Positions 11,696 to 23,878 of a stretch of DNA of 64,000 bases are shown here, piece by piece; positions within the stretch are counted from its first letter, which is position 1, and each line of letters starts with the position of its first letter. This DNA comes from Carnegiea gigantea (lineage: Eukaryota > Streptophyta > Magnoliopsida > Caryophyllales > Cactaceae), in NCBI GenBank assembly GCA_029747015.1, contig JAKOGI010001577.1, forward strand, positions 22,501-86,500, in the 5' to 3' direction. The position numbers and the translations under genes are program-made. The notes below the pieces were generated by a model. That model saw only the letters and a program-made list of their open reading frames with translations, had not been told where the DNA came from and made no database searches.

Positions 11696-13900
11696 AATAC
11701 CCCGACACTTAGATTTTGCTCGTCCTCGAATGAAACAAACTAAACTATCTAAAAAGAAATGTAAAATAACTAAAAGAAAAACCTAACTCACTTTTGAAGA
11801 AATCATGGTTGCATTTAGCGTATGCAACAAGCCTTTTAAACCCTTTGGTTTTCCAAGTGGAAGAGTGAGATTTCGTGATGATTTTCAAGTGAAATGCCCA
11901 CAAAAATCTTTTCAAAACAATGAAAAATTTTTTTTTTCCCCAAAACATAAATGTATATACAAGCAATGGAGGAAATCATGTACACAACTCAGGTAATCCT
12001 ATCACCCTAGTGACCAAATCACCTAACTATATACAAATAGAATGAAAAATCGAGAGTCAACTAAGTCAAAAAGAGCATCCTGACTCTCATTTTTCACCCC
12101 ACACACCGTATGCAATGATATGTACACTTTGTTGCATGTGCAAATGTACATCAATCCTTATGAATCAAGTTGCTAACATTAACACAATTCCCATTTTCTT
12201 GCCTAATTGCCTTATTTGCTCCCTTTTTCCTTTTTTTTTTTCAAGAATAAAACAAGCTTGACTTACAAATATTCGAGACTTTCTTGAAAAGGGGCTTTAT
12301 CAGAATGTGCAAAGCATTTATTTCATTGTCCAAATAGATGTGTAATCAAATAAAATAGCACATATTCAAGCTAATGAAAGATATAAAATAAAGATAGTGG
12401 CTCTGAACATTGCTGCTTGGGTTTTTATCAACTTTTTTAGACTTTTTTTTCTATTTTTTTCCATTTTTCAAGAGGTTAGAAGGCAACTTCGATAAACTAA
12501 AAGCTCACATGCCAACTTAACAACAAGACTCTAAGAATTGACGATAAAGTGATAAAGGTAGCACAAAATCACACAGATGAAACGGTGTTATGATGAAAAA
12601 TCGAACATCAATTAGACATCTCATCATCCAAACTCTATTTACATATAACTCAATGACCTAAGTACATAGCATCACAATCGCCTAACGAAGCACATGGATT
12701 CCCAAAGAAAAACAAAAATCTTTTTGAATTTTCAAAAATTTCAAAAAATATGCATAAATGGGCACCTCACGCCCACACCAAAACTTCATAATGTCCTCAT
12801 CATAGGAACTAAGGTGCCAAAAAGCAATCACATGAGCTATACAATTGTAAAACCAACATAAATCCACAAGCATATACAAACTAGGACACCACCAAAAATC
12901 AAAAATAAAACCAAACACAAAATCACCAAAATCAAAATCAAAATCATAATCATAATCACAAAAGAAAGAAAAACCAAAACCAATTCTAAAGCAAAACCAA
13001 AACAAACCAAAACAAAACAAAACAAAACAAGACCAAAACACACATAATCACCAAAAAAAAAACAAAACAAAACAAGAACAAGGACCTACTAAATACAAAG
13101 GAAAACAAAAAGAAACCTTAAACAAAACAAGATACAAAAGAAAAACAAAACCTAAAACCATTAGAACAAAAAGAAAGCATTAATCACACATTTACAAAAA
13201 CATACCACCAATACACAAAACACAACTAAAACATCCTACAAGAACAAAAATACCCACGGACCACCAAATATAGGACAAAAGAAAGTAAACCTAAAACGAA
13301 ACAAAACTCAAAAGAAAAGAAAAACAAAATTTAAAATAAAAACCAAACCACTAAAGCACCAAAAAGAAAATACAAACAAATATTGAACAAAAGCAAAACC
13401 AAAGAAAAACAAACTCACAAAACAAAGGAAACAATACACACATAACTAAAGCATATTAAAGACAAAAATATCCAAAATAAACAAGAAGCTAATAATAAAA
13501 ATCAAACAGAACATGCATAACACAATCATAATCACAATCCTAGATATCCACAAGTATTTACAATTCTAGATATCCATAACTATTCACAATCCTAGATAAC
13601 CACAACTATCCAACTAAGAGAATGAACAATTATTCACAAAACAAAATAAACTATAACACAATCAAATGTGATCACAGCCAACTCGGCTCAAAAATCCCAA
13701 ATCTCTCCTTAAGATTGATCATCCACACAATCACAGTCCTAAATATCCACAACTATGTACAAAAAGAAAGAAATAAAAACAAAGAAAGAAAATAGGAAAG
13801 AGGTGGAACAATCATACCAGGTTGGGTACGATTGTACCAAAACTAATGCCTCACTGATATGATGTCGAGGATGTCCATGGAGCATTAGCTACTCCATCTC
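11696..13900 (-). other. 3' non-coding region of element A
   Basis: Contains the polypurine tract, the conserved block at about 11770-11860 (minus strand), regions shared with B and D, and a strongly A/C-rich stretch at about 12890-13480 made of caaaac-like repeats. Minus-strand frames at 12682-13070 translate that low-complexity tract into Phe/Leu/Trp/Asp-rich peptides and are not genes. Confidence 0.7.
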
Positions 13901-13904
13901 AACT

Positions 13905-15460
13905 CACAAGCTAGTAATCATCAAAACCCACTAATGATTGTAGTAGCTTATCAAACATTCGGGCACAATAATCATAGAAAACGTAGTTAGAAACACGAGG
14001 TGCAGCACAAATCGAGTACATAAAAGGAATGCAAGTCAAGGCTCTCTTAAGCTTATCAAAGCCCTTAACCCAATTAAATAAGAGATGTGTATATAGAACA
14101 TCAGATGTACTAGTCAATGGTCTAATAATGATGCAACTATATGAATGCATAAACCATCAAGAGTGGTCTGAATGACCAAAATGAAGTCCAACATCTCCAA
14201 AAGGAGAGGGGAGAGGAGCAAGGCGAGGCCAATCAAATGAAATGTGACAATCAAAGCTCATAGGATGGCCTAAAATTAAGTCCTTCACCTCAAATTGATC
14301 CCCAAGTCTCTCTATATCACTATCATTAAGAGTTTGATCTAAACAAGGACTGCCAAGCACAAAAGTCTCAGACTCTACAAAAGTGGACTCGGGAGGGTCT
14401 AAAGAAAGAAGAAGACTGGGGAGGGAAGAAGGGGGGATGAAATGGGGGTTTGGTAGCGAAGTCAAGGGTAGACTCCACATAAATGGGATCAATAAGCTCA
14501 TCAAGAGATGTAACCTCACTAAAGTCCACAATAGAAGGCTCATCAAGAGAATGCTCCTCAGAAAAGGTATCCTCTGACTCAACTAATATGCCATACTGAT
14601 CATTAGAACTAGCATTAGTCCCAAACCCATCTCCCTCCAAGAGCTCTCCTAAGGGAGCCAAACGAAGAGACGAGTCATGAATGATCAGACCACCCTCGGG
14701 GTGGTCACTAACTATGCTAACCTCCAGGGAGGGACCAACTGCTAAAGGAGATAAAGGATCGCTCGAAACCTCAATGTCATCAAAATGTGTATCATCATAA
14801 AAATCATACCCTAAAGGAATCGATGCCTCACTCCTAATATCAAAGTCATCACAAGACCTAGCCTCAAGTGTAGGAGAGCCTAAACTAAGGTCAGTCTTGA
14901 GTAAACTACGAAAGTAAATCTCCCTATTAAAGGCAACCAATGCCTCTAATATGTGTGGTCTACCAAGTAATGGACAAGCATCAACATCATGGTCAAAGGA
15001 ATCACAATAATCACATGAAACAGGAGCATATGGAGTATGAGAGTGCTTGTAAGATATGCCCCAAACATGACTCTGATATAAAGATGTAGCATGCATGTAT
15101 TATATAAGGGTCGGGAATGCGGTGTCTAAAAGCCTCTCTAGTATTATCATACTCCCATGTATCATGAGCCAAATACTCAAAGAAATGTCAAATTTCATTA
15201 AGAGTCTTAGTGAATAAATATTCCAAACCCCCGAGGTACATAGTCTCAACATGACCCTAATATTCATCATCAAGACCCTCAAAGATCACTTGGCAAATTT
15301 CCCATTTCCCAAAATATCTATCAATACATTGAGCACGAAAGTCATTTAGTTCACTCAAATATCGACAAAACATTTCATGCTCACATTGAGGGAAATGAAA
15401 AATTGTCATTTGGTTTTTAAATTTTTTCAAGTTTTCTAATTTTTATGGGTTTTGAAATTT
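13905..15460 (-). pseudogene. gag region of element A with CCHC knuckle and pol scrap
   Basis: The longest open frame (15096-14368, minus) carries CDYCDSFDHDVDACPLL near residues 28-44, a perfect C-X2-C-X4-H-X4-C zinc knuckle typical of retroelement gag. A long acidic, Ser/Asp/Leu-rich tail follows. Upstream (15460-15100), across stops, are gag-like words such as HFFEYLAHDTWEYDN. Downstream, after a frame change at about 14370, the coding signal continues to 14157. Near 14036-14070 the peptide GFDKLKRALTCIP is read, matching the linker between RT and RNase H of Ty3/gypsy pol. Nothing else of pol is present. Frameshifts and stops mean it cannot make an intact Gag. Confidence 0.7.
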
Positions 15461-15639
15461 TTTCCAATTTTGTTTTTAATTTCAGCCTGTTCTATTTCTT
15501 TTTGGATTTTTTTGATTTTTCAAGAAATAAACTAAATTAAGTAACACCAATAACGAGATAAATAAAGCAAGATAAATCATGTACAACTAATAAGAAAGCA
15601 ACAAAGCAAACGAAAATGTGACCCATATCTTATGTCGTC

Positions 15640-15664
15640 GTCCCCGACAACGATGACAAAAGCT
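15640..15664 (-). other. Primer-binding-site region of element A
   Basis: Read on the minus strand, the bases after the 5' LTR are tttgtcatcgttgtcgggga followed by cgacgac. This is the best preserved copy of the motif that follows the 5' LTR in D and B. It fits the position of a primer binding site; the primer tRNA is not assigned. Confidence 0.55.
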
Positions 15665-17332
15665 TCTATGAAAATTTTGAGAGTGAATTTAAAGGCCGTA
15701 AGCAAATAGCTTTTGCTGTAGCACTTGAGGGTCATCTCCTAAAGGATGAGGATGAAATTAAGGCCACAATAAACTAAATTATTCTAAATAGAATTAAACT
15801 ATCCTAAAATGAGCTGAATCAACTGTATTAATCTAAACACAAGCCACAAATACATTTAATTCAGCTATAAATGACAAAATTCCCTAAGGTTTGAACTAGA
15901 TCATCTAAACAAAACTAAATGCAAAATGAATAATATTAGATGCACATAAAAAATTAACATCAGGGAGACTAAATGCATTAAACAAGCAATAATTAAATAA
16001 AGCTACTTAAAAGTAAAATCACACCTGCTAGTTAAGTGAATTCGATGACCAATGTCCCAAATCAACTAAAAATCAATTGAGTAAAATCCAAACTCAACCA
16101 ATTTAACCTAATTGATAAACTCATTAGCACACAACCAGTGATATTTGTGTATGTCAAAGCTAAACTCAGAACTGAGTTTGCTGACTTCAAAGCCTCAACC
16201 CTATGACATACATGATGAAACATGGAAGGGGAGGTGGTGAACAGAGCTTCATTGCTCAGATTGAACACACCATTAATTGCAGAAGTCAACACATCCACAG
16301 AGCGTCATTACCCAAACCCAAATCAAAAAAACAAGAAAGGGAAGAAAGATTTCAAAGTCAACAAAATAAAAAAAAAAACACTCATAACTGAGAACAGGGC
16401 ATGGCTAATTAGAGGGGAGAGATGAGGTTATGGCACCCCTACCCAATTGAGGGTTTAGCCCAGTTTCAACCGATGAACAAGCTCTAAAGCTTGTCAAAAA
16501 TGGTGAAATCACCATTACAACTTCGAGAGAATAGAGACAAGGGAAGAGAGGATTCATGAAATTAAACCAAATAAGAATGAATTCGTAGCAAAAAGCACCC
16601 ACTCACTACTAAAATTAACAAACTACAACTAACTAAATGATATTTGAACTGGAAATTGGATCTAGCATTCGAAATCAAAACAGATTAAAACCAAAATGAA
16701 ACCTTAAAAATCTCTAAAACAAATTGTAAATTGAACCTTAAAAATCTAGACTAGACTAGAATGAAAACCTAATAGGCTGGCTGACCTTCAATCACCTCTT
16801 CCCTCTTCAATTTATAGCCTCCTAAGTTGGTTTTGACCTTCATCTTCATCGTTGATTTCGGCACGACGTGAACTATGGAGATGGTTGTTGCGTTAGCGAA
16901 AAGGAGGTGGTTTGGTGTGGTAGATGCACGGGTAATGACGGAGATGATGATGGTGAGGATCACTAGTGGTTGTGAGTGAAGATGTTTGGGGATCTGGTGT
17001 CGAGGGAAGTAGAATATGGGGGGGTATCGGGTTCTTTGGGTTGAGGAAGAGAGAGAAGGAGGTAGGGAGGGTGGTTATGGTCACATGATAGTCACAAGTG
17101 GGGGGGATGGTATTTACTATTTTTTTTATCTTCTTTCTTTTGGGCTAGAATAGAGAATGCCCTGAGCTTGACCCAATTATTCATTTTTAACATTTCACTA
17201 TATCTTTTTCATCTTTTTGTGAATTTTTTGCAAAATAAACAAACACAAATAAAATTCTAAACTAATAATTATTTTTTGAGCATAAAATCATAGTTTAAGG
17301 AGGGTAAAATTGCATGATTTTTGGGCTAAACA
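15665..17332 (-). repeat. 5' LTR of element A
   Basis: Direct repeat of 10036-11695 with the same orientation. Outer end gggctaaaca at 17332 is followed by the TCGAA duplication. The inner end (15665) has lost the terminal dinucleotide by substitution. Confidence 0.85.
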
Positions 17333-17337
17333 TCGAA

Positions 17338-18640
17338 CTCTCCAAAAGGAGCTAAAGGAAGTGCTGGATAAGTATTAATAACCACATTTCCCTCTAGATT
17401 ATCATAGATGTGCAAGTCTCAAGATAAGGAAAGAGTGTTGGGGATAGCAAAGAAAAGTCTCTTACATCTTCATACAAAAAATGATTATGAAAGAGAAGGT
17501 AGGAGCTAACAGCATGGTTCGAGAAATGCTCATAGATGCATGAAGAGGGATATGATGGTGAGGTTAAGGGGGATGAAAAGAAGGAACTCTAAGTTGACTC
17601 GCATAATTAACCATAGTCTCCTCAAAGACAATAACAACGTTAGGTAACTTGCCCTCATTAGTAATGAAAATCAAAGAAGGAAGATGAGGGGTTTCTTTTA
17701 TTGTCTCCTACATAGAAGTCTCACAACTTAAATCCTCAAGAAATCCTAAGCCTCATTTGCCATTTTCCACAAAAAAATCTCCCCAACGCATAGACTTAAC
17801 TATTGTCTTATTACTTACATCTAAATATTCATAAACAATATGGCCTAAGTTCCATTTCTTTAAACTGTGATGAGGGCATTGGGTAAGTAATTCCGTGAAC
17901 CAATTCATATATCTCCAAAAAGGCACTTATTGAATTTGGACAAAAGAAAGGATTTCATTCTTACTCCTAATGGTCAAGCTAGTTGGAAGTATCCCATAAG
18001 GAAGATATCAACAAAGAAACCACAAGATGAAATCAAACCAACCTTAAGACCATAGATCCACCTCTTAGCATCTTATTTAATACCAAAGGGAATGAATTTC
18101 ATCCTTACAACATCATGTGGAACCCTATGCATGTGAATAAGAGAATACACCTCCTCAAACTCATGAACAAACAAATAAAGATCTTCAAAGCTGGTAAATT
18201 CTAGGAGTATGTCAACTATCTGGGTTAAGCTCAAATTGCATATGATAAGAGATGGGGAGAGGTCAAAATAAGATCATGGGGAAGTTTACGGAGGATATAA
18301 TTGGTCCCTTAATGAAGGTGGTGGTTTAGGATCCAATCATTTAACAATAGAATCATTGAGTTCAATGGACTTGGGCTCAACATTAATTACATTTGAATCT
18401 AAAAAATCTCTAGGCACATCATTTGCATCCAATGAGCCACAACTTCTTGATTTTTCAATTTTTTTCATTTTTTTGGACTTTTCAAATATTCTAATGTTTT
18501 TTGTACTTTTCTATATCATCTAAACCAAGTAATTAATGTATACCTCAAAATACAATATAAATGAACAATAAAAGAAATCACATTAGCACACAATGGATTA
18601 ACAGGAGACATATTTACATGAACCTAATTTCACACCATCA
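17338..18640 (-). pseudogene. 5' part of the gag of element B
   Basis: Conceptual minus-strand reading around 18220-17950 gives FEDLYLFVHEFEEVYSLIH, then DAKRWIYGLKVG and FFVDIF. These align residue by residue with the D gag (SEFEEVCLLIHM, DAKKWMYNHKVG, FVNIFI). Several in-frame stops are present (for example between FGIK and DAKRW). The reading continues to 17338, where element A interrupts it, and resumes below 10030. Reverse-complemented 18640-18664 has the primer-site-like motif gcattgctggggatga. Confidence 0.65.
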
Positions 18641-18664
18641 TCCCCAGCAATGCTGTAATTTTCT

Positions 18665-18845
18665 TGGATAATAATTCGAGAAAGGAGAAAATTTTCTCTG
18701 AGGTGGTTGAATTAAATCAAGTTACTTATTAGTAAACTTAGCCAATTCCACTCGACTCACTAACACTAATCTAAATATAATTAATTTTACTAATATAAAA
18801 CAAAGCATAATTAACACAAACAACACAAAACATCATTGTGATTAT
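18665..18845 (-). repeat. 5' LTR of element B, inner end
   Basis: Reverse complement aligns with the last 200 bp of the D LTR (ttaattatgctttgttt, gattagtg..agtgagt and gatttaattcaacca parallel the D wording). It ends ttatcca at 18665. The LTR is split by the copia element and resumes at 23879. Confidence 0.6.
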
Positions 18846-19063
18846 TAGATACATAATATTCTCCAACTGTATTGTAGCACATATATTGTATATTGTAACT
18901 TTATTCTGATTTAGCTTTCCTTAAACTTGTATATTCTAGGAGTCTATTTTAGGTAAATTATATTGTACAATTAGGATGTATCTTCCATTTTACCTTAATA
19001 AAAGGGACCATGGTGAAGGGAAGCACCAAGGGAAAATTCTCTCCCAAACCTCTAAAATTCTCA
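18846..19063 (+). repeat. 5' LTR of the copia element
   Basis: 218 bp, from tagatacataat to attctca. The terminal TG is mutated to TA; the 3' copy keeps TGGATAC. About 19 differences from the 3' copy were counted by eye (roughly 9 percent), nearly all transitions. Confidence 0.92.
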
Positions 19064-19075
19064 TGGTATCAGAGC
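19064..19075 (+). other. Primer binding site of the copia element
   Basis: TGGTATCAGAGC immediately follows the 5' LTR. This is the standard plant copia site, complementary to the 3' end of initiator methionine tRNA. Confidence 0.9.
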
Positions 19076-19124
19076 CTGGAAACGAATAGGCCATAAATTC
19101 TTTGTAACGTCAAAACCCAAAGCC

Positions 19125-20086
19125 ATGGATGGCAAGGACAATCAAGAACAGCAAAAGGAGATCAATGATAGGAAACACCACATTAGTGTTGATCCAACAA
19201 ACCCAAAATCCCTATACTACCTTTGCAGTTCGGATAGTCCTAGCAATATTATCAGCCTCGTAAACCTTAATGGCAATAATTATGCCAATTGGAGCCGACT
19301 GACCATCAATGCATTAAAATCAAAAAACAAACTCGGGTTCGTAGACGGGAGCATCACCAAACCTCAGAACATCCTCCCAGAAGTCCATGCCTGGGAAAGA
19401 TGTAATTCTATGGTAATAGCATGGTTGTATAACATTATTGACAAGAGCTTTCATGGCTCTGTCGCCTATGCCGAGACGGCTAGGCAGATCTGGATTGATC
19501 TCGAGGAAAGGTACTCACAGGTTCATGGTATCAGAACTCATCAATTCAAGAGGGAATTAACCCGCACAACACAAGGAAAACTTAGTGTGGCTGACTATTT
19601 CATGAAGTTAAAGGAACTATGGGATGAATTGGGAGATTATCAAGTGGTTCAAAATTGTACCTGTGGCGCCGGGAAAGATATGAGCAAGCACCTAGAAGAA
19701 GAAAAAATACACCAATTTCTTATGGGTTTGAACATGGATCTTTATGGCACAGTGAGATCGAACATTCTCTCGCTAGAACCACTACCCAATCTGAACAAGG
19801 TATATGCATTCATCGCTCGAGAGGAGCGTCAACAGGTCATGGCGATTTGGTGGAAGGAGCTGCGTTTAAGGCCGTGGCACGCATGAATCGGGGACAGTGG
19901 AGCAATACTCCGGCCAAAAACTCTGGTCGACCGAGGTGTAGCCACTGTCATAAATTAGGACACGAAAAGGAGCAATGTTTCGAACTGGTGGGTTATCTGC
20001 CCAACTGGGGAAATCGAAGGGGTGGACAGATGAATCAAGGAAGAAGACGAGCTGTGCCGTTATGGAGTAGTGAGGATGGAGGCTGA
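19125..20086 (+). pseudogene. copia gag (frameshifted)
   Basis: Starts MDGKDNQEQQ at 19125. The N-terminal part contains NLNGNNYANWSR and LGFVDGSI, the pattern of the plant copia gag domain (Retrotran_gag_3/DUF4219 type), then a central region with EKIHQFLMGLN. The open frame ends at 19886 after a shift near 19830. In the next phase the sequence continues with FKAVARMNRGQWS and a CCHC zinc knuckle CSHCHKLGHEKEQC (about 19935-19980), expected at the gag C terminus, where it binds RNA. Gag would package element RNA; the frameshift separates the knuckle from the rest. Confidence 0.88.
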
Positions 20087-20249
20087 GAGTCTGCTGAAGC
20101 AAATGGAGGTCGTGGCGTGAACAATAAGAGGACTGGTGAGGCGCTTCTAGCAACAGGAAATGAAGACAAAGACAAGGCTGAAGGAAACAGGCTTCAGGCT
20201 CGGTTTGGTGGGCTTATGACAGCCCAACTTAAAAAGGTGTATGCTTATT

Positions 20250-21904
20250 TTAAAGAAAAGAAACTCAAGAATGCATAACTGGTAAGAACTACAATGGTGC
20301 TTCGGTGGAGTGGGTGCTTGACAGGGGGGCGTCACACCATAGACCAGTAATGGCCACATACTTCAAAATCTCATTAAATTGTTAAAGCCTATTTATATTA
20401 CTATTGCTAATGAAGTGACGGTGATGGTTGAACAGGCCGGGACAGTAGTTGTTTCACCTGGAATAATTTTGAGAAATGTTTTACATTCGCCTAAATTTTC
20501 TTGCAATTTTATCTCTATTCGATAACTAACCAAAGACACAAAATGTCTTGTTACTGATGGTGAACACTCTTGCCTCATACAGGACCGTACCTCGAGGAGG
20601 TGGATTGGAGTGGGTGACTTGAGAAACGGGGTTTACTGTCTGAGGAACGAGATGGAAGCAACAAGTTTGGTGGTAGTTCATAGCAAAGGGGCAGTGCTAT
20701 GGCATCAACAGCTTGGACATCCACCCTATGGTAGCTTATCTACTTTATCAAGCTTATATGGTTTTGAAATAAATAAAGGACTCTATGATTGTTGCGATGT
20801 TTTCTATAAAGCAAAACAGACTAGAAATTGCTTTCCACTCAGTGTATCTAAAGTTGTTAGACCATTTGGACTTGTGCATTGTGATTTATGGGGATGTTAC
20901 CACACCCCATCTTATTCTGGGCGTCATTATTTTCTGTGCATTGTGGATGACTATAGTAGGGCTATGTGGGTATTTCTTCTGAAAGACAAAAGTGAAACAT
21001 TCAAATGCCTTGTGAATTTTTGGTCTATGGTAAACACCCAATTTGGTGTTGCAATCTAGAGGGTCAGGAGTGATATGGTTGTGATTTTACTAACGGACCC
21101 CTTAAAGAATTTTTTGCCAAAAAGGGAATTATTCACGAAACTTTGTCTGTGGATTCTCCCCAATAAAACGGACGGGTAGAATGGCAAAATTGACATATCC
21201 TTAATGTGGCTAGAGCACTGAGATCTCAGGCATGCCTTCCAATCAAATTTTGGAGTGAATGTGTCCTTACCGCGGCCTACCTTATTAACCGAACACCTAC
21301 TAAAATTCTCAGTTCTAAAACTCCTTATGAGATGTTATTTAGGGTAAGACCGTCATATGAACATATTCGGGTTTTTGGGTCATTATGTTATGCTCACAAT
21401 CATTCGAGAACTCGCGCCAAGTTTAATGCACCAGCCCACAAATGCATTTTTCTTGGATATCCACATGGTCAGAAAGTGTGGAAGGTTTATGACCTAGAGA
21501 CTAAATGAATGTATGTATCTCGGGATGTCATATTCTATGAACATGTTTTTCCTTGGGGTGAGGACCTTGATGCCTCTCAGCCTTCCATTGATGAGATTGA
21601 ATTTTTCCACCAATCGCTGACCTACGATGACTCCATCTCACCAGTGGATCATATACCTGTCCAAACCAATGGCCCAAATAACCATTCCTTAACCCAACAT
21701 GAGCATATCCTAGACACTCCATCAACACCTCAGCATAGGTCACATGTGATCCTTGTGGGCGTTTTGGATCTAACAGGCCCAATTGCATCTGAGCACAGCA
21801 TGGTCAACGTAGAAACCAGCGCAACAATTGGGGTCCTAGGTAATTCGTCTCTGCCTGTCCAGTCTGATCCTCGACACACAACACCCGAACAGGGGGAGAG
21901 CTAA
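20250..21904 (+). pseudogene. copia protease and integrase region (broken)
   Basis: The protease active site is read at 20311-20340 as VEWVLDRGASHH. Retroviral-type aspartic proteases have D-[ST]-G here, so the Ser is replaced by Arg. The pre-integrase finger region follows (LWHQQLGHPP near 20698, then a Cys-rich CCDVFYKAKQ) and the integrase core (HCDLWG near 20878, IVDDYSRAMWVF near 20940). A stop is present at 21057-21059, a frameshift near 21080, then stops TAA 21164-21166 and TGA 21191-21193 around the QNGRVE region. The C-terminal part (FWSECVLTAAYLINRTP, KCIFLGYPHG) is open to a TGA at 21506-21508 and continues with YVSRDVIFYEHVFPW. Confidence 0.87.
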
Positions 21905-21967
21905 TTCAATCAGTCTATTTCCTGGCCTCAGCATAGTAGGTAACCCCCTGCACATTTCAAGGACTTC

Positions 21968-23650
21968 GTGTGTCATGCCGTTGCTTCCGAAGACCCCGTC
22001 TCATCACCTCTCCAAGCCTCCCCTTCAAGTACACCTTACCCCATCTGTAATTTTATCTCTTATGATAATTTTTCTACCTCACACCGTGCTTTACTAGTAG
22101 CCATCACTTTTCATGATGAGCCTAAAAGTTTTAGCCAAGCAGCGCATCAGCCACAGCGGCGAGATGCAATGACTAAAGAGATACGGGCCCTAGAGGATAA
22201 CAAGACTTGGGAGTTTGCTCCTCTGCCTTCTAGTAAAGTGGCCCTTAGATGCAAATGGGTCTACAAAATCAAATATAATGCAGATGGGACCATTGAGAGG
22301 TACAAAGCTCGATTAGTAGTGTTGGAAAATCACCACGTTGAAAGTATAAACTATAATGAAACCTTTGCACCAGTGGCTCGCATGGTCACAGTCCGTTGCA
22401 TCCTCACTATAGCCATTTCTATAGGCTGGGAATTACATCAAATGGACGTGCACAATGCTTTCCTTCATGGTGACCTCGATGAGGATATCTACATAAAGCC
22501 GCCACCTGGGTTCGCCACACCCTCTCCTCATTTGGTGTGTAAGCTGAAGAAGTCTCTTTATGGTCTTCGACAAGCACCGCGACAGTGGTATTTTAAGCTT
22601 GCCTCGGCTTTGCACGATTATGGTTTCAAGCAGTCCCCACTTGATCACTCCTTGTTCAACTGCAGGCATGGAGGGGTCTTTCGGGTTCTTCTTGTCTATG
22701 TGGATGATTTGGTTTTAACCGAAAATAGTTTTGCTCACTATGCAGCATTCAAGGTCTACTTGAATGATCGCTTCAAGCTCAAAGACCTAGGGTCTTTGAA
22801 GTACTTTCTCGTCATTGAAGTTGCTCGATCCCCCAAGGGCTTATTCTTATGTTAGCAGAAATACACTTTGGATATCCTCACTGAAACAGGTTTACTCGGG
22901 GCCAAACCAGCTTTGTTCCCTATGGAGCAAAAACTTCGGCTATCAAACACTTTTGGTGCTCCTCTATCTAATCCCTCACAATATCGACATCTTGTTGGGC
23001 GACTCTATTATCTCACTATTACTCATCCTGACATCACTTACTCTGTCCATGTACTCAGTCAATTTATGTAAGACCCACGTCAAGACCATTGGGATGCAGC
23101 TTTTCGTATATTGAGATATTTGAAGTCTAATCCAGGTCAAGGCATCTTGTTAGCTCCAACTTCTACGTTCAGTCTTCAAGTCTATTGTGACTCCGAGTGA
23201 GGAAGTTGTCCCATGTCACGACGATCTGTCACTGGATATTTTATTCAACTTGGCACAGCACCCATTTCATGGAAAACCAAGAAACAGGACACAGTCTCTC
23301 GTTCTTCTGCCGAAGTGGAATATCGTGCCATGGTTGATGCTTCCAGTGAAGTTGTTTGGTTACGTAATTTGATGATGTCCCTTGGATTTTCTATTGCTCC
23401 TGCTATCATGCATTGTGATAATCAAGTAGCTTTACATTTTGCTGCTAATCCTGTCTTTCACGAGCGGACCAAACACATCGAAGTAGATTGCCACTTTGTT
23501 AAAGACAAGTTGGTTTCCGGCGTCATTGTTACCTGCTATACTCCTACCAGGGAACAAATCGCCGACATATTCACAAAAGCTCTTGGCCAACGGCAGTTTC
23601 ACTATCTTCTTGGCAAGTTGGGTGTTGCACATCCACACACTCCAACTTGA
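21968..23650 (+). pseudogene. copia reverse transcriptase and RNase H (broken)
   Basis: The RVT_2 domain is open from 21968 to 22855. It shows WVYKIKYNADG, KARLVV, FAPVARM, MDVHNAFLHGDL and the catalytic LLVYVDDLVL (YVDD at 22697-22708). A TAG at 22853-22855 stops it, and the same frame resumes with YTLDIL, GLLGAKPA and LVGRLYYLT. Further stops are TAA 23069-23071 and TGA 23198-23200, the latter where a Trp (CDS.W) would be expected. RNase H follows (SSAEVEYRAM, HCDNQVALHFAANPV, REQIADIFTKAL) and ends at 23650, 11 bp before the 3' LTR. Most stops are explained by single G-to-A or C-to-T changes. Confidence 0.9.
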
Positions 23651-23660
23651 GGGAGAGTAT

Positions 23661-23878
23661 TGGATACATAATATTCTCCAACTATATTGTAGCACATATA
23701 TTGTATATTATAACTTTATTCTGATTTAGCTTTTCTTAAACTTGTATATCCTAGGAATCTGTTTTAGGTCAATTATATTATACGGCTGGGATGTATCTTT
23801 CATTTTACCTTAATAAAAGGGACCATAGTGAAGGGAAACACTAAGGGAAAATTCTCTCCCATGCCTCTAAAATTCTCA
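23661..23878 (+). repeat. 3' LTR of the copia element
   Basis: 218 bp, TGGATACATAAT to ATTCTCA, preceded by the purine tract gagggagagta (23649-23659). Pairs with 18846-19063. Confidence 0.92.

Larger units (their letters stand above)
10036..17332 (-). mobile_element. Element A: complete gag-only Ty3/gypsy-type LTR retrotransposon
   Basis: A 7.3-kb minus-strand element bounded by a perfect 5-bp target duplication TCGAA (10031-10035 and 17333-17337). The 3' LTR is 10036-11695 (1660 bp) and the 5' LTR 15665-17332 (about 1668 bp). The outer ends read TG...CA; the inner end of the 5' LTR has a mutated TG. The internal region (about 4 kb) has gag with a CCHC knuckle, a short pol-like scrap and a long A-rich non-coding part. 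No protease, integrase or catalytic RT motif was found, so it is a non-autonomous large retrotransposon derivative. It interrupts the gag region of B. Confidence 0.88.
18846..23878 (+). mobile_element. Ty1/copia retrotransposon, full length but dead
   Basis: 5.03 kb with LTRs of exactly 218 bp each (18846-19063 and 23661-23878). A primer binding site TGGTATCAGAGC (19064-19075) matches the initiator-Met tRNA type. A purine tract gagggagagta precedes the 3' LTR. Coding order is gag, protease, integrase, reverse transcriptase, RNase H on the plus strand, the order that defines Ty1/copia. Frameshifts and at least six in-frame stops disable it. Flanking pentamers (attat on the left, gtaac on the right) do not match, so no target duplication is visible. 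It lies inside the 5' LTR of element B. The copia lineage is not assigned. Confidence 0.93.

Noticed and set aside
11805..11996. Plus-strand frame of 63 codons
   Set aside because: Antisense to element A and to the conserved block next to its polypurine tract; the conserved reading is on the minus strand.
12682..13070. Two minus-strand open frames of 119 and 77 codons
   Set aside because: They translate an A/C-rich low-complexity tract inside the non-coding part of element A into Phe/Leu/Trp/Asp-rich peptides; no domain or conservation in the sister elements.
21528..21788. Minus-strand frame within the copia element
   Set aside because: Shadow of the plus-strand integrase C-terminal region, which carries the recognisable motifs.
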